Assembly: GCA_041399065.1 (NCBI GenBank)
Contig: JAWKTN010000011.1
Coordinates: 186,001 to 250,000, forward strand
Direction of reading: 5' to 3'
Origin: JAGQPD01 sp020426865
GTDB lineage: Bacteria > Planctomycetota > Planctomycetia > Pirellulales > Pirellulaceae
Length of the DNA: 64,000 nt
Positions 8,101-18,542 of this stretch are shown one piece after another (positions within the stretch are counted from its first letter, which is position 1; every line of letters starts with the position of its first letter). Made by a program: the position numbers and the translations under genes. The notes under the pieces were generated by a model. That model was not told where the DNA came from, made no database searches, and worked only from the letters and a program-made list of their open reading frames with translations.

Positions 8101-11100
8101 AAGTAACGGTTTCCGACGGGAAGGGCGGTTCAACAGCGGAGAGCTTTACGATCAGCGTAAGTGAGGTGAACAAGGCACCTTCGCTCATGGTGCCCCCAGA
8201 ACTGAATTTGTCCTCCGTATCCGTCGACGCAGGGACGGCTTTCTCAACAACGTTTGGATCGAGCGATCCAGATTTTCCGCTGAACAGTAGGACGTATCGT
8301 TTGGTTGGCGATGATCATGGTGCCACGCTTGACACATCGACCGGTGCATTTTCGTGGTCACCGTCGAGTACCGAGCCGTCGGCGGTATTCACGATCGCTG
8401 TGTTCGATGACGGGGAACCGTCGTTAGAGAGCGAGCAGTTTACGTTTACTGTTGGGACGAGTTGCCCGTTTTCGGATAATCTTAGTGGGTGGAGCGTGTC
8501 GGAATTTGGCGGTACGGAAACTCCAGGAACAGTATTTGCCGAGAGTTGCTTTGCGACGATGGTAGAAGGGGATTCCTTTGCTGTCGAATTGTCGCAAGAC
8601 TTTGTTGTCAATGAGCCAACGGTCGTTCGGTTTGTTTACGATAACCTGGCTTTTGACGCAAGTTCAACAAATGAATTCATCAATGACGCTTTCGAGGTTG
8701 CGATTGTCGATAGTTCGGGTAGGTCGTTAGTCACGCCGTACTTAGAGGGTCGCGATGCGTTTTTCAATATCACGGAAGAGCTATTGCCAGCGACTGGACC
8801 AGGTGTGATTGTCGAAGGTCAAGAGGTGTCAGTCGTTTTGAGTGGTGTACCTGCTGGAACGGATGCAAGAGTAATCTTTCGACTCGTAAACGACGATGAC
8901 GACGAGCAATCAACGGTGACGATCACGGAGTTCGGGATAAGTAACCGTAGTTTGCCAGTGCTTAGTCCGTCAAGTTTTGAGAATCCGGGAGTAGTTGGAA
9001 CCTCATCATCCGAAATCGTGCTGTTTCAAGTTGGAAGTTCGTCGAGCACGTCGATACTTCCCGCATTGACTGGACGAGGTTTCTCCACTGAAGCGGTATC
9101 GTCGGACGCAGTGGTAATAGGTTCGAATCTAGTACAAAATGGAGGCTTCGAAGATGGGCTTTCGAACATTTTTTCAGATTATGACCACACACCAACAGGA
9201 AATGATCACGAAGGTGGGTACTGGATCACGCCGTACGACCCGGGCGGGGCATGGGGACCTCCGCGAAGCGAAACAAATACTGGGCGTCTAAACGCGAATG
9301 GCGACAACTCGCTTTCTGCAGGTGTACGAAGGGTTTGGTTCCAATCCGTCCCAGTTGAGGCGGGCAAGTACTACCAGTTCTCCGCATGGGCTTGGGCCAC
9401 CCACGCTCAGGAGGATGGCTACCAGCTCAAGTTTTCCATTGACGGACTCCAGATCGGCGACGTTATGTTGGCCACTGAAGTCCAAGTGTGGGAGTCGTTT
9501 AACGCCACTTACGTCGCAGATCGAACTGGAGTTGTCGAAATAAGTATCGTAAACGTCAGTGGACGCACGTTCCCAAATGACTTCATGTTGGACGACATAT
9601 CGTTGTATGAAGTTGTAGCAGGGACAACGGAGCTTCCACTCATTGCGGTGTCAGCGACTTCACCGGCAGTTGCGGTCGGAGAAACGGTCCTACTCACCGG
9701 AAGGGCACTAGGCGGCCGCCGGCGACTGGAGGGGTCTACGAGTGAATTCTCTGATGCGCGAAAGAGAATCTCTTTCGTTTCGATGAATGGACGGCCCGTG
9801 GATGTGCTTGACGCCGCCGGACACTTCTTTGCGAGCGTAGAGATCCAACCGGGACAGAATGTTTTTGAGTTCGAAGCGTTTGACGAAGATGGGGTGAGCG
9901 CACGGACGGCTATAGAAATTACGGGAGAAACGCTGGACCTAGCCATAGATTTTGCCAACTATGCCGATATCTCGGATAGCTTTCAGGGCGTCTACGGGCG
10001 TACGTCATTCGTCGCCGCACGGAACTTGTTGTACGTTGACCTTGCAACGCGAAACAATGGTCGCTTTGAAACGAATGTTCCGCTTCTTGTCGGTGTCAAA
10101 GGTATCTCCGACGCATCGGTGCAAACGCTAGGGATCGACGGCGTAACACCAGATGGTATTCCGTTCTATGATTTCACTGAATATGTTTCAGGCGGAACGT
10201 TGGCACCAGAGGAGGAGACCGCTTCACCCACGATTGCTTTTCTGGTACCGGAAAAAAAGCGATTCGACTACGAGCTTGTATTCTATGGGAAGCTCAACGA
10301 GGCACCGGTCATTACATCACTTCCAAAAATCGAGGCACTTGTTGGTCATCCCTACTTGTATGATGTCGATGCGAGTGATGCCGATGATAATGCTCTCGTT
10401 TATCGCTTGACCAGTCATCCTGACGGAATGGAGATTGATTCCGATGCCGGTATTATCTCGTGGGCGCCGCTGGCAACTGACGTAGGAAACCACGAAGTCA
10501 CGGTCGTTGCCGACGATCAGCGAGGCGGGAAGGCATCGCAGACGTTTGCCCTGTCGGTTCATCTTCCTCCTCCGAATCGCCCGCCTGTCATCACTAGTGT
10601 ACCAATTGGCATCGCTAGTATCGGCGGGGATTCAAACGCTGAATTGAAGCAGATCGATTTGTCAACATGGAGTCAGGTTCAATACAACCTATTCGAGCAG
10701 GGAAACGCCAACTGGGTGATTGAGGCTGGAAGCACTGTCGTTCGCCAAGTTCTAAACGCGGATGCCTCGATATACCTGAGCGATTTCGATGTAGCCAATA
10801 GTCGGATTGAAGGTACTTGGGTGGTTGAGGATGGGAGTGATGATGACTACATGGGCTTCGTATTTGGATACCAGGATAATGAACACTATTATTTGTTAGA
10901 TTGGAAAGCCGTAGGTCAAGGTGACGGCGTGCTCGGGTTTGCAGACGCAGGACTAAGCGTCAAGGTCATATCTGCGGATTCCACGTTGACTGGGTTTGAT
11001 TTGTGGCCGACTGTAGATAACGATCGCGTGGGACTCTTATTTCATGATGCAACGGTTGGTTGGAAACCAAACACGGAATACCGATTTGCGCTAGATTATC

Positions 11101-14100
11101 GTCCTGGGAGCATTGCTATTTCGGTTTACGAAGGCGATGTGCTGGTGCGTGAACCAATTACCGTCAACGATGATACGTACGTGTCTGGCCAATTCGGTTT
11201 CTACAACTATTCGCAGGGAGGAGTTGTATACCGTGGTTTCACGCGGCAAGAACTTGACGACCCAAACTACATCTATGACGTCGATGCGTTCGATATTGAT
11301 GACGATGCACTGAGCTACAGCACTTTGCAGAGTCCAGGAGGTATGAGGATTGATGCGGCGACCGGAGTGGTATCGTGGAGCCCAACCTACGATCAAATCG
11401 GCGAACACACCGTTGAAGTTGAGGTTGACGACGGACACGGTGGAATAGCAATCCAAAGATACACAGTCGCCGTTAAGGCGTTTGACCCCGATACCCACCA
11501 ACCGGTTCTGCCTCCAACCGAAGCAGCGGAGTTCAACGTCGAATGCCAAGCACCCTCCGTTTCCGATGACGGCAACGCGCCACCGACATTCTCGTCAGCG
11601 AAGCCAATCGGAAACATCATACCGGGTGATCCGTTCGCATTCACGCTAACGGCAGCCGACTCGGACGGTGACACGCTCTGCTACCAGATGTTGCTCGGTC
11701 CCTCGTCCGTACGTCTTCATCCAACGACAGGCGAACTTACTTGGACGAGCACAAACGACGATGTCGGGCCACACAACGTCATCGTGCAGGTGTCGGACCA
11801 AAGAGGCGGGACAGACATACAAGATTTCGAGCTAAATGTGGTCGACCGGAATACGGCGCCGTATTTCACAACGACGCCGACACCTATTGTCCCGGTAGGT
11901 GTGCGACACAGCTATAAGGTTCGTGTTCAAGAGCGGGATGTGCATCTGACCGAGGGCAGCGAGCCAGCCGGTGTTGTCTGGACCGTACCAAGTCAAATGC
12001 CATCCGGAGTTTCGTGGGACGAGAACAATACCACACTAAGTTGGTTGCCCGGCGTTCCCGGTTCGATTTCTGTGCCAATCACGGTAACGGATGGTGGCGG
12101 GGCCTCTGCCACACAAGTCGTAAACATAACGGCAGAGGACGGACGATCAAACACGCCCCCAGTTTTTAGATCAGTTCCCAATCCTGTGGCACAATTGGGG
12201 GCCGCCTATTCCCACCAGTTCAATATTGAAAACCTAGAGGGTGACGCCCTAGCATTTTCGTTGTCGGGCGGGCCAGTGGGGATGACGATCGACGAGCTAG
12301 GTCGGATCCGGTGGACGCCGGAAACGCTTGGTTCATACTCCGTGACTGTCAGCATGACCGACCGAGTAAACGCAACGGTTCGCATGACATTCCCCGTTGA
12401 AGTAGTTAGTGAGAGACCAAACACCGCGCCGCAAATCATCTCGAATCCGATTACGCACGCTTTGCTGGTAATAGACTCAGCCGCGGAAAAACCGGTTTAC
12501 TCCTACGATCTTCGTGCTACGGATAGCGATGGTGATGTATTAACGTGGTCGCTGGCAGTCGCGCCAGTGGGCATGTCGATCCACCCGGACCTGGGCACGA
12601 TCCGGTGGATCCCAACTTTCGAGCAGCTAGGGCTTAACGAGGTAACCGTCCGTGTGTCAGACTCGCGTGGCGCGACCGCGTTGCAACGGTATGTTGTGGA
12701 TGTGAATTGTGTCAACTTACCACCCAACATATTGTCAATCCCGCCCACGCAGGCGTTCGTTGGGCAAACATATTATTACCCGGTTCGTACCGTTGATCCG
12801 GAAGGGGATGGGCTGGTATTCACCACAAGCGGCGGATCCGTTCCCATCGATTCTCAATCTGGTCTCATTGCTTGGACGCCAGACACTGCGGGGCCCCAAA
12901 GCGTTACGATCCAGGTTTCCGACGGCGCGAACATCGTTGAACAATCCTACAACATCCTCGTACTCGACCCGCTTCCTGGTTCGCTCAATCGTCCCCCCGA
13001 AATCACCTCCTCCCCGGTTTTTAGCGCGGAGGTCGGAACCGAATACCAGTATACCGTGGAGGCGATCGATCCAGATGGTGACGAACTAACTTACTCGTTT
13101 GCAGTCGATGGTAGTAGCAATCCAATTCGGCCTGCCGACATGGCATTTGATGGAAACACTATCCGCTGGACGCCAGGTGCCGTTGCCGAAAATGTCCGTG
13201 TGGCCATCCTGGTTACAGATACAAGTGGAGCGGTGGCGTCCCAAGGTTTTTCCATAACCGTGGCACAGAATCTCCCACCAACGACCGAGTCCACGCCAAA
13301 GTTGACCGTGACAGCCGGAGCTCGCTACCGTTACACGGTCCAAGCGAGTGACGATCGCGACCCGGCAACGGCCTTGTTCTATCGGCTGGACGCGGCCCCA
13401 GACGGGATGGAGGTCGACCGCTTTGGCCGCATCATCTGGGATGTTCCTGATGATTACGTCGGCAGTGAGACTCAACGTGACACGGAAACGATTCGGTTGG
13501 TTGTCTCCGACACTCAAGGTGCTGAAGCGGTGCCGCAAGAGTGGATAGTATCGGTTAAACAAGATGACGAAGCCCCAGTCGTCGAGCTACAAACTTCGGC
13601 AAACGCTCGGCTGCTGCATGATGGTGATGCTGTAAACGTGGGCAAGGACATTGTCGTAACGGTTTTCGCTGTCGATGATGTAGGTGTAGCGAGCAGGAGC
13701 CTAACAGTGAACGGTACGCCGGTTCCTCTCGATGGCCGGAATTCCGTCGTGTTGTCATATTCCGAACCGCAGACAATAACTCTCGCGGCAAGTGCAGTGG
13801 ATCGAGCGGGGAACGTTAGTGAAACCGTCACACGTTCACTTCACATTCAGGTGATTTCCACACCCGGTACCGGCGCACCGAATCTCGATCCGCCGAGTGA
13901 TCCTGGCCCACATGATCCCGCCGATCAATTGCCGCCAATAGCGGAGATTACGGCCCCGGAATACGGAAAGACAGTCACTAGTTCCACGGAGATAGTGGGT
14001 ACGGTTTCTGATCCCGAGAACCGATTGTGGTTCTACAACCTGTATCGCGCAAGACTCAGCGACGTCGATATCTCCTTTGTCGACCTGACGAACCCCGCAT

Positions 14101-17100
14101 ATGTTCGGATCGCACAAGGCACCGAACCGGTCGAGAACGGGGTGCTTGGTTCGTTTGATCCATCCATGTTGTCGAACGATGCGTATGTCCTCGTCATTTT
14201 GGCTTACGATAAGAACGGCCTCGGAACAATATCGCCGCCACACGTTGTAAACGTATCGGGGAACCTAAAAGTCGGAAATTTCCGGCTGGAACTTACCGAT
14301 CTGTCATTACCACTTGCCGGCATACCGATCACCGTCACCCGAGTCTACGACACATTGGAGGCCGACCGTGAGGGTGACTTCGGATATGGCTGGAGCCTTG
14401 GGGTTCAAGATGCTCATATCTTTGAAACCATTCCAGCAGATATGGAGTTTGTCCCGGGGGATACCAAGGTATATTTGACCACGCCAGACGGTCGTCGCGT
14501 CGGTTTTACGTATGACGAGGAGCTTCTGCCGATCTACTGCGATCTGGAATGCTATTACGCTGGTGTTCTTGGTGACCGGTTAGTGCGACCATTCTTCAAA
14601 CCGGATCCGGGCGTGTATGAAACGCTGGAGGTCGATAGGGCTCCGTTTTTCCGAGGTGGGATAACGGACATATTCGGTGCAATCAGTCTTGGTCTAGGCG
14701 ATGAATCGGTTCGGGTAAATTTCGACCGCTACATCCTAACCACCAAAGATGGCCTCAAATACCAATACCACGAGACCGATGGTTTGGAGTCGATCTCCGA
14801 TCAGAATGGCAACAAGGTGACATTTACCGAGAACGGAGCAACCCACTCGACCGGCCAGTCGGTCACCTTCGTGCGGGATTGGCGGGGTCGGATCAAGGAG
14901 GTGGTAGCTCCCGACAATACCAAGATTCAATACGAGTACAATCTAGCCGGCGATCTGGCGAAAGTCGTAAATCAGGCAAGTCTTCCAACGAGATACGAGT
15001 ACCGGACCGAGCCTGCCCACTATCTCGACAAGGCATTCGATTACCAGGATCGGCAGGTTATCACCGTCGTCTACGAGCAAAACCCGGATACCCGAGACTA
15101 CGAGTTCAAGCGAGTAATTGACGCCAACGGCAATCCGATCGACGATCGCGACTTCGATATCGACCAAATGACAGGCGTTATTCGAGATGGGAACGGCAAC
15201 GAAACATTTCTAAAGTTTGACGAACGCGGCAATATTCTCGAGGAAAGGGATGCCAACAATTACACTACCTACCGTGAGTACGAAGACCCGCTAAATCCAG
15301 ACTTGGAAACGCGGATCACCGACCGGATGGGCAACGTAACAGAACGCACGTATGACGCTCGCGGCAACGTCCTTACTATCACCGAGATGGGTAGCGTTAC
15401 CAATCCAGTAAACCCGCCTCAAGTAACCTCCTTTACCTACGATGCGGGTAACCGTGTTACGTCAATCACAAACGCCAAGAAAAGTGTCACCCGCTTCGAA
15501 TACGACAGTAAGGGCAACTTGGTACGGATAACGAACGCGGAGAATAACAGCTCGTCTTTCAGCTACTATGCCGATGGGCGCCGCGAATCGTTCACTGATT
15601 TCAACGGGAACGTCACCCGATTCACGTATAGCGGCACAGCCGATCAGCCCTCTCGCGTTACCTTTGACGACGACACATATCAGGCCTTCGCCTATAACGT
15701 TTACGGCCAGGTGACGTTGGAGCAATACTACGAAGCGGACGGCACACTTGTCGAACAGAAACAAACGAAATACGACGAGCTGGGGCGAGTAATTGAAGAG
15801 ATAATGGGCGCCGACGGCGATCCCAAACAGCCCGCCACGATTGTTCAGAAGTTCTACAACGGCAATCTCCTTGCCTACGAAGTTGTCGTTAACCCGCAGT
15901 CGCCGAAAGACGCAAACGGGCGGGTAACCGAGACGGAGGCTCAGCTACGAAGCGCAGCCCTTAGCCCAGTGACAAGCTACCTGTACGACCAAAGCGACCG
16001 GATCATCAAACAGACGGATGCTGAAGGAGGTATCGTCGAATTCCGTTACGACGCACAGGGTAACCGCGTTGCCCTGATGGATCCGGTCGGCAACGTCACG
16101 ACCTGGATCTACGACGAGCTAAATCGGATGACAGAGGAGCGAGACCCACTTTACTGGGCCAACATCCGAACACATGACGCCGCGTTGGCAGCGCTTTCCG
16201 ACGAAGACTATCTCAACATGATCGCGCCCGTCGATCCTGTCTCGCCGTACAATGCGACCGATACTCGAGACCCACTCTACGACAACCCATCGCAAGCCGA
16301 TTGCGATACGAATAAAGCCATCGAGCATATTCGACTTACCTGCTATGACGCGGAGGGCAATCAGTCCAAGACCATCGACCGCAATGCCCGCCGCCGCGAG
16401 TTTGAATACGACTATGCTGGGCGGTTGTTGGAAGAACGGTGGTACAATGCGCCAAACGATCCCAAACAGCCAAACGCCTTGGTGGAAACGATCACATTCA
16501 CGTACGATGCGCTAGGCAATATGCTGACCGCCACCGATTCGAACAGTAACTACCTCTATACTTACGATACACTTAACCGACTGCACTCAGTTGATAACAA
16601 CCCCGACGGTACCCGCGACGTGCCACGAGTGATTCTCACCTACGGCTACGATGCCCAAGGGAACGTGACGCTAACACAGGACGATTCGGGAGTGACTGTC
16701 GCATCAACCTACAACGAACGAAACCTCTTAGAGACTCTGAAGTGGTATGACGCCGATGGCAGTGGCGATGTGGATGATGCCCGCGTCGACTTCCAATACA
16801 ACGCGGCAGGCCGTGAGGCGGGTATTCAGCGTTACTCTGACTTGACTGCCACAACGGCGGTTGGCAGCACGGTCCATACTTATGACTTGGCTGGCCGGTC
16901 GGACATCCTCAAGCACTGCAACGCACTGGCATGTTCGGCGGACCTCGGTGATGTCACGACGCTGATTGCTGCTTATGATTACGATTACGATTTCTCTGGC
17001 CTGCTGGAGCATGAGGAGCGGTTTCACCAAACGGCGGAATATGCGCAGAGTATTGACTATCGCTATGACCTCACAGGCCAGCTGACGGATGCCATGTTTA

Positions 17101-18128
17101 GTGGCCAGGATGATGAGCATTATGAGTACGATGCCAACGGGAATCGGGTGTTTTCGCGGGTTGGGGAGGATCAGAGGAGTTACACCACGGACGCTGCAAA
17201 TCGGCTGAAGGGTGATGGGAAGTATGAGTATCGGTATGATGGGGAAGGAAATTTGACGAAGCGGATTGACTTGAGCACCGGTGAGACGCGGACGTTCAAC
17301 TATGACCATCGGAATCGATTGGAGCTTGTGGAGGATTGGACAAGTGATCCAGGCGATCCTCGAGATCCAGACTTAGGCGCTCTACGGATGGAGACAGTCG
17401 CCATTGACTATGATGTACATGGTCGGAGAGTATTACGAATAGCCGTTGCCGACGATAAACTGGAACGGGAATACTTCGTCTATCAGAATGAGAACGTGTG
17501 GGCAGATTATCGCGAGCCAGGGAAAGCCGTCGCCAGATACCTATTTGGCGTCGGGATCGATTCGACCACGGCTCACTTCGACGACACGGGCGGCACGAAA
17601 TGGTATCTTACTGACCAGTTCTTAAGCATTCGTGACGAAAAAACCGTCAATGGTAGCATTGTCTTGCACCAAGAATTGGGAGCATTTGGCAACAGCTCGT
17701 CGGGCGAGGCGTTTTTGAATAGATATACGTTCGTCGGTAGAGAACCTGATTCGGCGATAAAGGTCTATTATTTCAGAGCAAGATTCTATGATAGCGATAT
17801 TGGTCGATTCATTTCAGAGGATCCAATTAGGCACGAGGATGCGGCCAACCTGTTCGCATACGTACACAATTCACCTACGTTATATAAAGATCCAACCGGG
17901 GAGAGCCTCGTGCCATACGTTATAACGGCTGTCGCAGTATATTCGGTTTTCGAGTTAGCGCAAGAGATCGATTGCCGATACAATGATAAACCGTTCGTTT
18001 GTAGTCCGAACTTGCCTGGATTGGGTGACTTAGACCCGGCAGGGTTCGCGTTGAGTGATTTCTTTTCTCGACTAGCCGAGTTCATTTACGGAATCAACGC
18101 GCAGCTTGAAGAGGGTTTCGGAAGTTAG
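5115..18128 (+). CDS. Giant secreted RHS/YD-repeat protein with Ig-like and TSP-C-like domains
   Basis: A single uninterrupted frame from 5040 to 18128. I prefer the ATG at 5115 (MLPLRNKQRKRLRRHQK), which gives 4337 aa, because a basic leader followed by FEPLEDRRMLAS is the usual planctomycete N terminus. Positions below count from 5040. A dockerin-like EF-hand pair lies at about 80-150. About seven 50-residue repeats of the VVWxxxxxD.SGWGIFAQ type lie at 190-565. Many Ig/cadherin-like modules (PPxI..DxxIDEQ...DPDGD.L.Y...G..ID..TGEI.WTP) run over 573-1130 and 1760-2840. A ligand-binding-like region with NGGFEDG lies near 1360. A thrombospondin-C-like module (YMGFVFGYQDNEHYYLLDWK) lies at about 1870-2060. 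From about 3250 there are YD repeats, then an RHS core (RYTFVGRE to YKDPTG, 4228-4285) and a 75-residue variable tail with a hydrophobic stretch. RHS shells encapsulate C-terminal toxins in known systems. Here the tail is short and no immunity gene was recognised downstream, so an adhesion role is also possible. Confidence 0.92.
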   Translation: MLPLRNKQRKRLRRHQKQVHPRRTATYLSNKAAYFEPLEDRRMLASNWQNIAMPEDVNNSGGQYAVTPLDALLVVNELDTHTYSDANSGMLPANMPHDAPRLDVTGDGMVTPLDMLHVVDYLDGLASAAAATAAPAVPLAIASDPEPVVVAASTVLPQANLQSRAETRVNMETSAAQGYPEVSVHNNGFVVVWASVNQDSSSWGIIAQRFDATGERIGQESVVNSKRRFSQFMPTVAAFPNGSFVVAWQDEVKDGSGWGIFSQIFDSEGNPVGTEFQVNETTTGTQMHVKVAALDDGSIAYAWEGLGRGDAAHRDGYGVYTRLFDGTGAPLSKETRVNERDTGHQELPGIASRPGGGYVVTWNGYGSSDVDGIYLRPFGSEGQPTGGEILVNQEFKRGPQWQSDVDVAEDGRVVVAWTSAGHDASGWGVFAQQFNADLTPLGGERWVMSESHGTQWRPSVAYLGDGGFVVGWDGRGQNDEVGVHMRHFDAESVPLDRERLLSTTTRGFQELVSIDAALTGFVAVWHGYGPGDPYGVYSRIVEVTPANQPPVGEIADVTIDEQTSWTFTPNITDPDGDTITFAIDTASQAAGLTINSTTGEIVWTPSEAQGPGVFDVTLTATDMSQQRSDFPFTVTVREVNLAPTLTPPPTLQDGVESIDANEIFSAQFSATDPDLPANQLAFSLSGDTHGATINSTTGEFTWNPNGESGSFAFTVVVTDNGSPPLADSFGLSLDTNGAPTIAVIGDVTIDEQTEWRFDVNASDPDGDTLTYALDATTRPAGMTINATTGEIVWTPTEAQGPGSYSTVVTVTDSTQRSASQTFSVIVREVNRPPSLIIPAELQDGVASLDGTSFSAQFSASDPDLPTNQLTYVIVGDAHGAAIDSNSGEFLWSPNGQTGETQFEVSVRDNGTPVLDDSFTFTININQSPTVTAISDQTIPEEQAVTIQVSATDAEGDVLTYALDSNSLAAGLAIDPGTGEISWTPTEADGPGTFPIEVTVSDGKGGSTAESFTISVSEVNKAPSLMVPPELNLSSVSVDAGTAFSTTFGSSDPDFPLNSRTYRLVGDDHGATLDTSTGAFSWSPSSTEPSAVFTIAVFDDGEPSLESEQFTFTVGTSCPFSDNLSGWSVSEFGGTETPGTVFAESCFATMVEGDSFAVELSQDFVVNEPTVVRFVYDNLAFDASSTNEFINDAFEVAIVDSSGRSLVTPYLEGRDAFFNITEELLPATGPGVIVEGQEVSVVLSGVPAGTDARVIFRLVNDDDDEQSTVTITEFGISNRSLPVLSPSSFENPGVVGTSSSEIVLFQVGSSSSTSILPALTGRGFSTEAVSSDAVVIGSNLVQNGGFEDGLSNIFSDYDHTPTGNDHEGGYWITPYDPGGAWGPPRSETNTGRLNANGDNSLSAGVRRVWFQSVPVEAGKYYQFSAWAWATHAQEDGYQLKFSIDGLQIGDVMLATEVQVWESFNATYVADRTGVVEISIVNVSGRTFPNDFMLDDISLYEVVAGTTELPLIAVSATSPAVAVGETVLLTGRALGGRRRLEGSTSEFSDARKRISFVSMNGRPVDVLDAAGHFFASVEIQPGQNVFEFEAFDEDGVSARTAIEITGETLDLAIDFANYADISDSFQGVYGRTSFVAARNLLYVDLATRNNGRFETNVPLLVGVKGISDASVQTLGIDGVTPDGIPFYDFTEYVSGGTLAPEEETASPTIAFLVPEKKRFDYELVFYGKLNEAPVITSLPKIEALVGHPYLYDVDASDADDNALVYRLTSHPDGMEIDSDAGIISWAPLATDVGNHEVTVVADDQRGGKASQTFALSVHLPPPNRPPVITSVPIGIASIGGDSNAELKQIDLSTWSQVQYNLFEQGNANWVIEAGSTVVRQVLNADASIYLSDFDVANSRIEGTWVVEDGSDDDYMGFVFGYQDNEHYYLLDWKAVGQGDGVLGFADAGLSVKVISADSTLTGFDLWPTVDNDRVGLLFHDATVGWKPNTEYRFALDYRPGSIAISVYEGDVLVREPITVNDDTYVSGQFGFYNYSQGGVVYRGFTRQELDDPNYIYDVDAFDIDDDALSYSTLQSPGGMRIDAATGVVSWSPTYDQIGEHTVEVEVDDGHGGIAIQRYTVAVKAFDPDTHQPVLPPTEAAEFNVECQAPSVSDDGNAPPTFSSAKPIGNIIPGDPFAFTLTAADSDGDTLCYQMLLGPSSVRLHPTTGELTWTSTNDDVGPHNVIVQVSDQRGGTDIQDFELNVVDRNTAPYFTTTPTPIVPVGVRHSYKVRVQERDVHLTEGSEPAGVVWTVPSQMPSGVSWDENNTTLSWLPGVPGSISVPITVTDGGGASATQVVNITAEDGRSNTPPVFRSVPNPVAQLGAAYSHQFNIENLEGDALAFSLSGGPVGMTIDELGRIRWTPETLGSYSVTVSMTDRVNATVRMTFPVEVVSERPNTAPQIISNPITHALLVIDSAAEKPVYSYDLRATDSDGDVLTWSLAVAPVGMSIHPDLGTIRWIPTFEQLGLNEVTVRVSDSRGATALQRYVVDVNCVNLPPNILSIPPTQAFVGQTYYYPVRTVDPEGDGLVFTTSGGSVPIDSQSGLIAWTPDTAGPQSVTIQVSDGANIVEQSYNILVLDPLPGSLNRPPEITSSPVFSAEVGTEYQYTVEAIDPDGDELTYSFAVDGSSNPIRPADMAFDGNTIRWTPGAVAENVRVAILVTDTSGAVASQGFSITVAQNLPPTTESTPKLTVTAGARYRYTVQASDDRDPATALFYRLDAAPDGMEVDRFGRIIWDVPDDYVGSETQRDTETIRLVVSDTQGAEAVPQEWIVSVKQDDEAPVVELQTSANARLLHDGDAVNVGKDIVVTVFAVDDVGVASRSLTVNGTPVPLDGRNSVVLSYSEPQTITLAASAVDRAGNVSETVTRSLHIQVISTPGTGAPNLDPPSDPGPHDPADQLPPIAEITAPEYGKTVTSSTEIVGTVSDPENRLWFYNLYRARLSDVDISFVDLTNPAYVRIAQGTEPVENGVLGSFDPSMLSNDAYVLVILAYDKNGLGTISPPHVVNVSGNLKVGNFRLELTDLSLPLAGIPITVTRVYDTLEADREGDFGYGWSLGVQDAHIFETIPADMEFVPGDTKVYLTTPDGRRVGFTYDEELLPIYCDLECYYAGVLGDRLVRPFFKPDPGVYETLEVDRAPFFRGGITDIFGAISLGLGDESVRVNFDRYILTTKDGLKYQYHETDGLESISDQNGNKVTFTENGATHSTGQSVTFVRDWRGRIKEVVAPDNTKIQYEYNLAGDLAKVVNQASLPTRYEYRTEPAHYLDKAFDYQDRQVITVVYEQNPDTRDYEFKRVIDANGNPIDDRDFDIDQMTGVIRDGNGNETFLKFDERGNILEERDANNYTTYREYEDPLNPDLETRITDRMGNVTERTYDARGNVLTITEMGSVTNPVNPPQVTSFTYDAGNRVTSITNAKKSVTRFEYDSKGNLVRITNAENNSSSFSYYADGRRESFTDFNGNVTRFTYSGTADQPSRVTFDDDTYQAFAYNVYGQVTLEQYYEADGTLVEQKQTKYDELGRVIEEIMGADGDPKQPATIVQKFYNGNLLAYEVVVNPQSPKDANGRVTETEAQLRSAALSPVTSYLYDQSDRIIKQTDAEGGIVEFRYDAQGNRVALMDPVGNVTTWIYDELNRMTEERDPLYWANIRTHDAALAALSDEDYLNMIAPVDPVSPYNATDTRDPLYDNPSQADCDTNKAIEHIRLTCYDAEGNQSKTIDRNARRREFEYDYAGRLLEERWYNAPNDPKQPNALVETITFTYDALGNMLTATDSNSNYLYTYDTLNRLHSVDNNPDGTRDVPRVILTYGYDAQGNVTLTQDDSGVTVASTYNERNLLETLKWYDADGSGDVDDARVDFQYNAAGREAGIQRYSDLTATTAVGSTVHTYDLAGRSDILKHCNALACSADLGDVTTLIAAYDYDYDFSGLLEHEERFHQTAEYAQSIDYRYDLTGQLTDAMFSGQDDEHYEYDANGNRVFSRVGEDQRSYTTDAANRLKGDGKYEYRYDGEGNLTKRIDLSTGETRTFNYDHRNRLELVEDWTSDPGDPRDPDLGALRMETVAIDYDVHGRRVLRIAVADDKLEREYFVYQNENVWADYREPGKAVARYLFGVGIDSTTAHFDDTGGTKWYLTDQFLSIRDEKTVNGSIVLHQELGAFGNSSSGEAFLNRYTFVGREPDSAIKVYYFRARFYDSDIGRFISEDPIRHEDAANLFAYVHNSPTLYKDPTGESLVPYVITAVAVYSVFELAQEIDCRYNDKPFVCSPNLPGLGDLDPAGFALSDFFSRLAEFIYGINAQLEEGFGS

Positions 18129-18542
18129 ATGCCTGAAACCAGAAAGCTGGCGATGCGATAGGCGTTTTGTGAAGTTGAGCTGAATAATGAGAAGCAGTGG
18201 TACCGGCGGAGCGAAGTCGCGCGTTTTGGCCGGATATTGGACGCGCGTCTGACGGATTGTGCGGTGTTTAGTTGTGCGAGGTCGTAGCAGTGCCCGGCTC
18301 GGCGCGAGTGTTTTTCGCGGTGGCTAGGTGTCGTCGAGTTGTTGCCGTTTGTGAAAGATTTTTAGCCGGTTGCGTGCGAGGCGTCTGATGAAAGAACAGG
18401 TAAGTTGGGTCACCGTCGCGAAAAGGCGAGTGCGTTCGCGGTTGTACAGCGTTCGGTCGATGCTGGTGTTGGATCGCGATCTTGCTTGGCCGCGTGTCCG
18501 AGGTACGAATCACCGAGAGCGAAGTGTAGCGGTTGGAAAGGC
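18129..18542. other. Non-coding gap after the RHS gene
   Basis: About 410 bp downstream of the giant gene. Short frames exist on both strands but none has a convincing start, length or composition. No immunity-type gene for the RHS tail and no terminator were recognised. Confidence 0.4.

Noticed and set aside
5425..17309. Many antisense frames of 60-190 codons opposite the giant RHS gene
   Set aside because: They are shadows of a repetitive GC-rich gene, with no starts, motifs or composition of their own.
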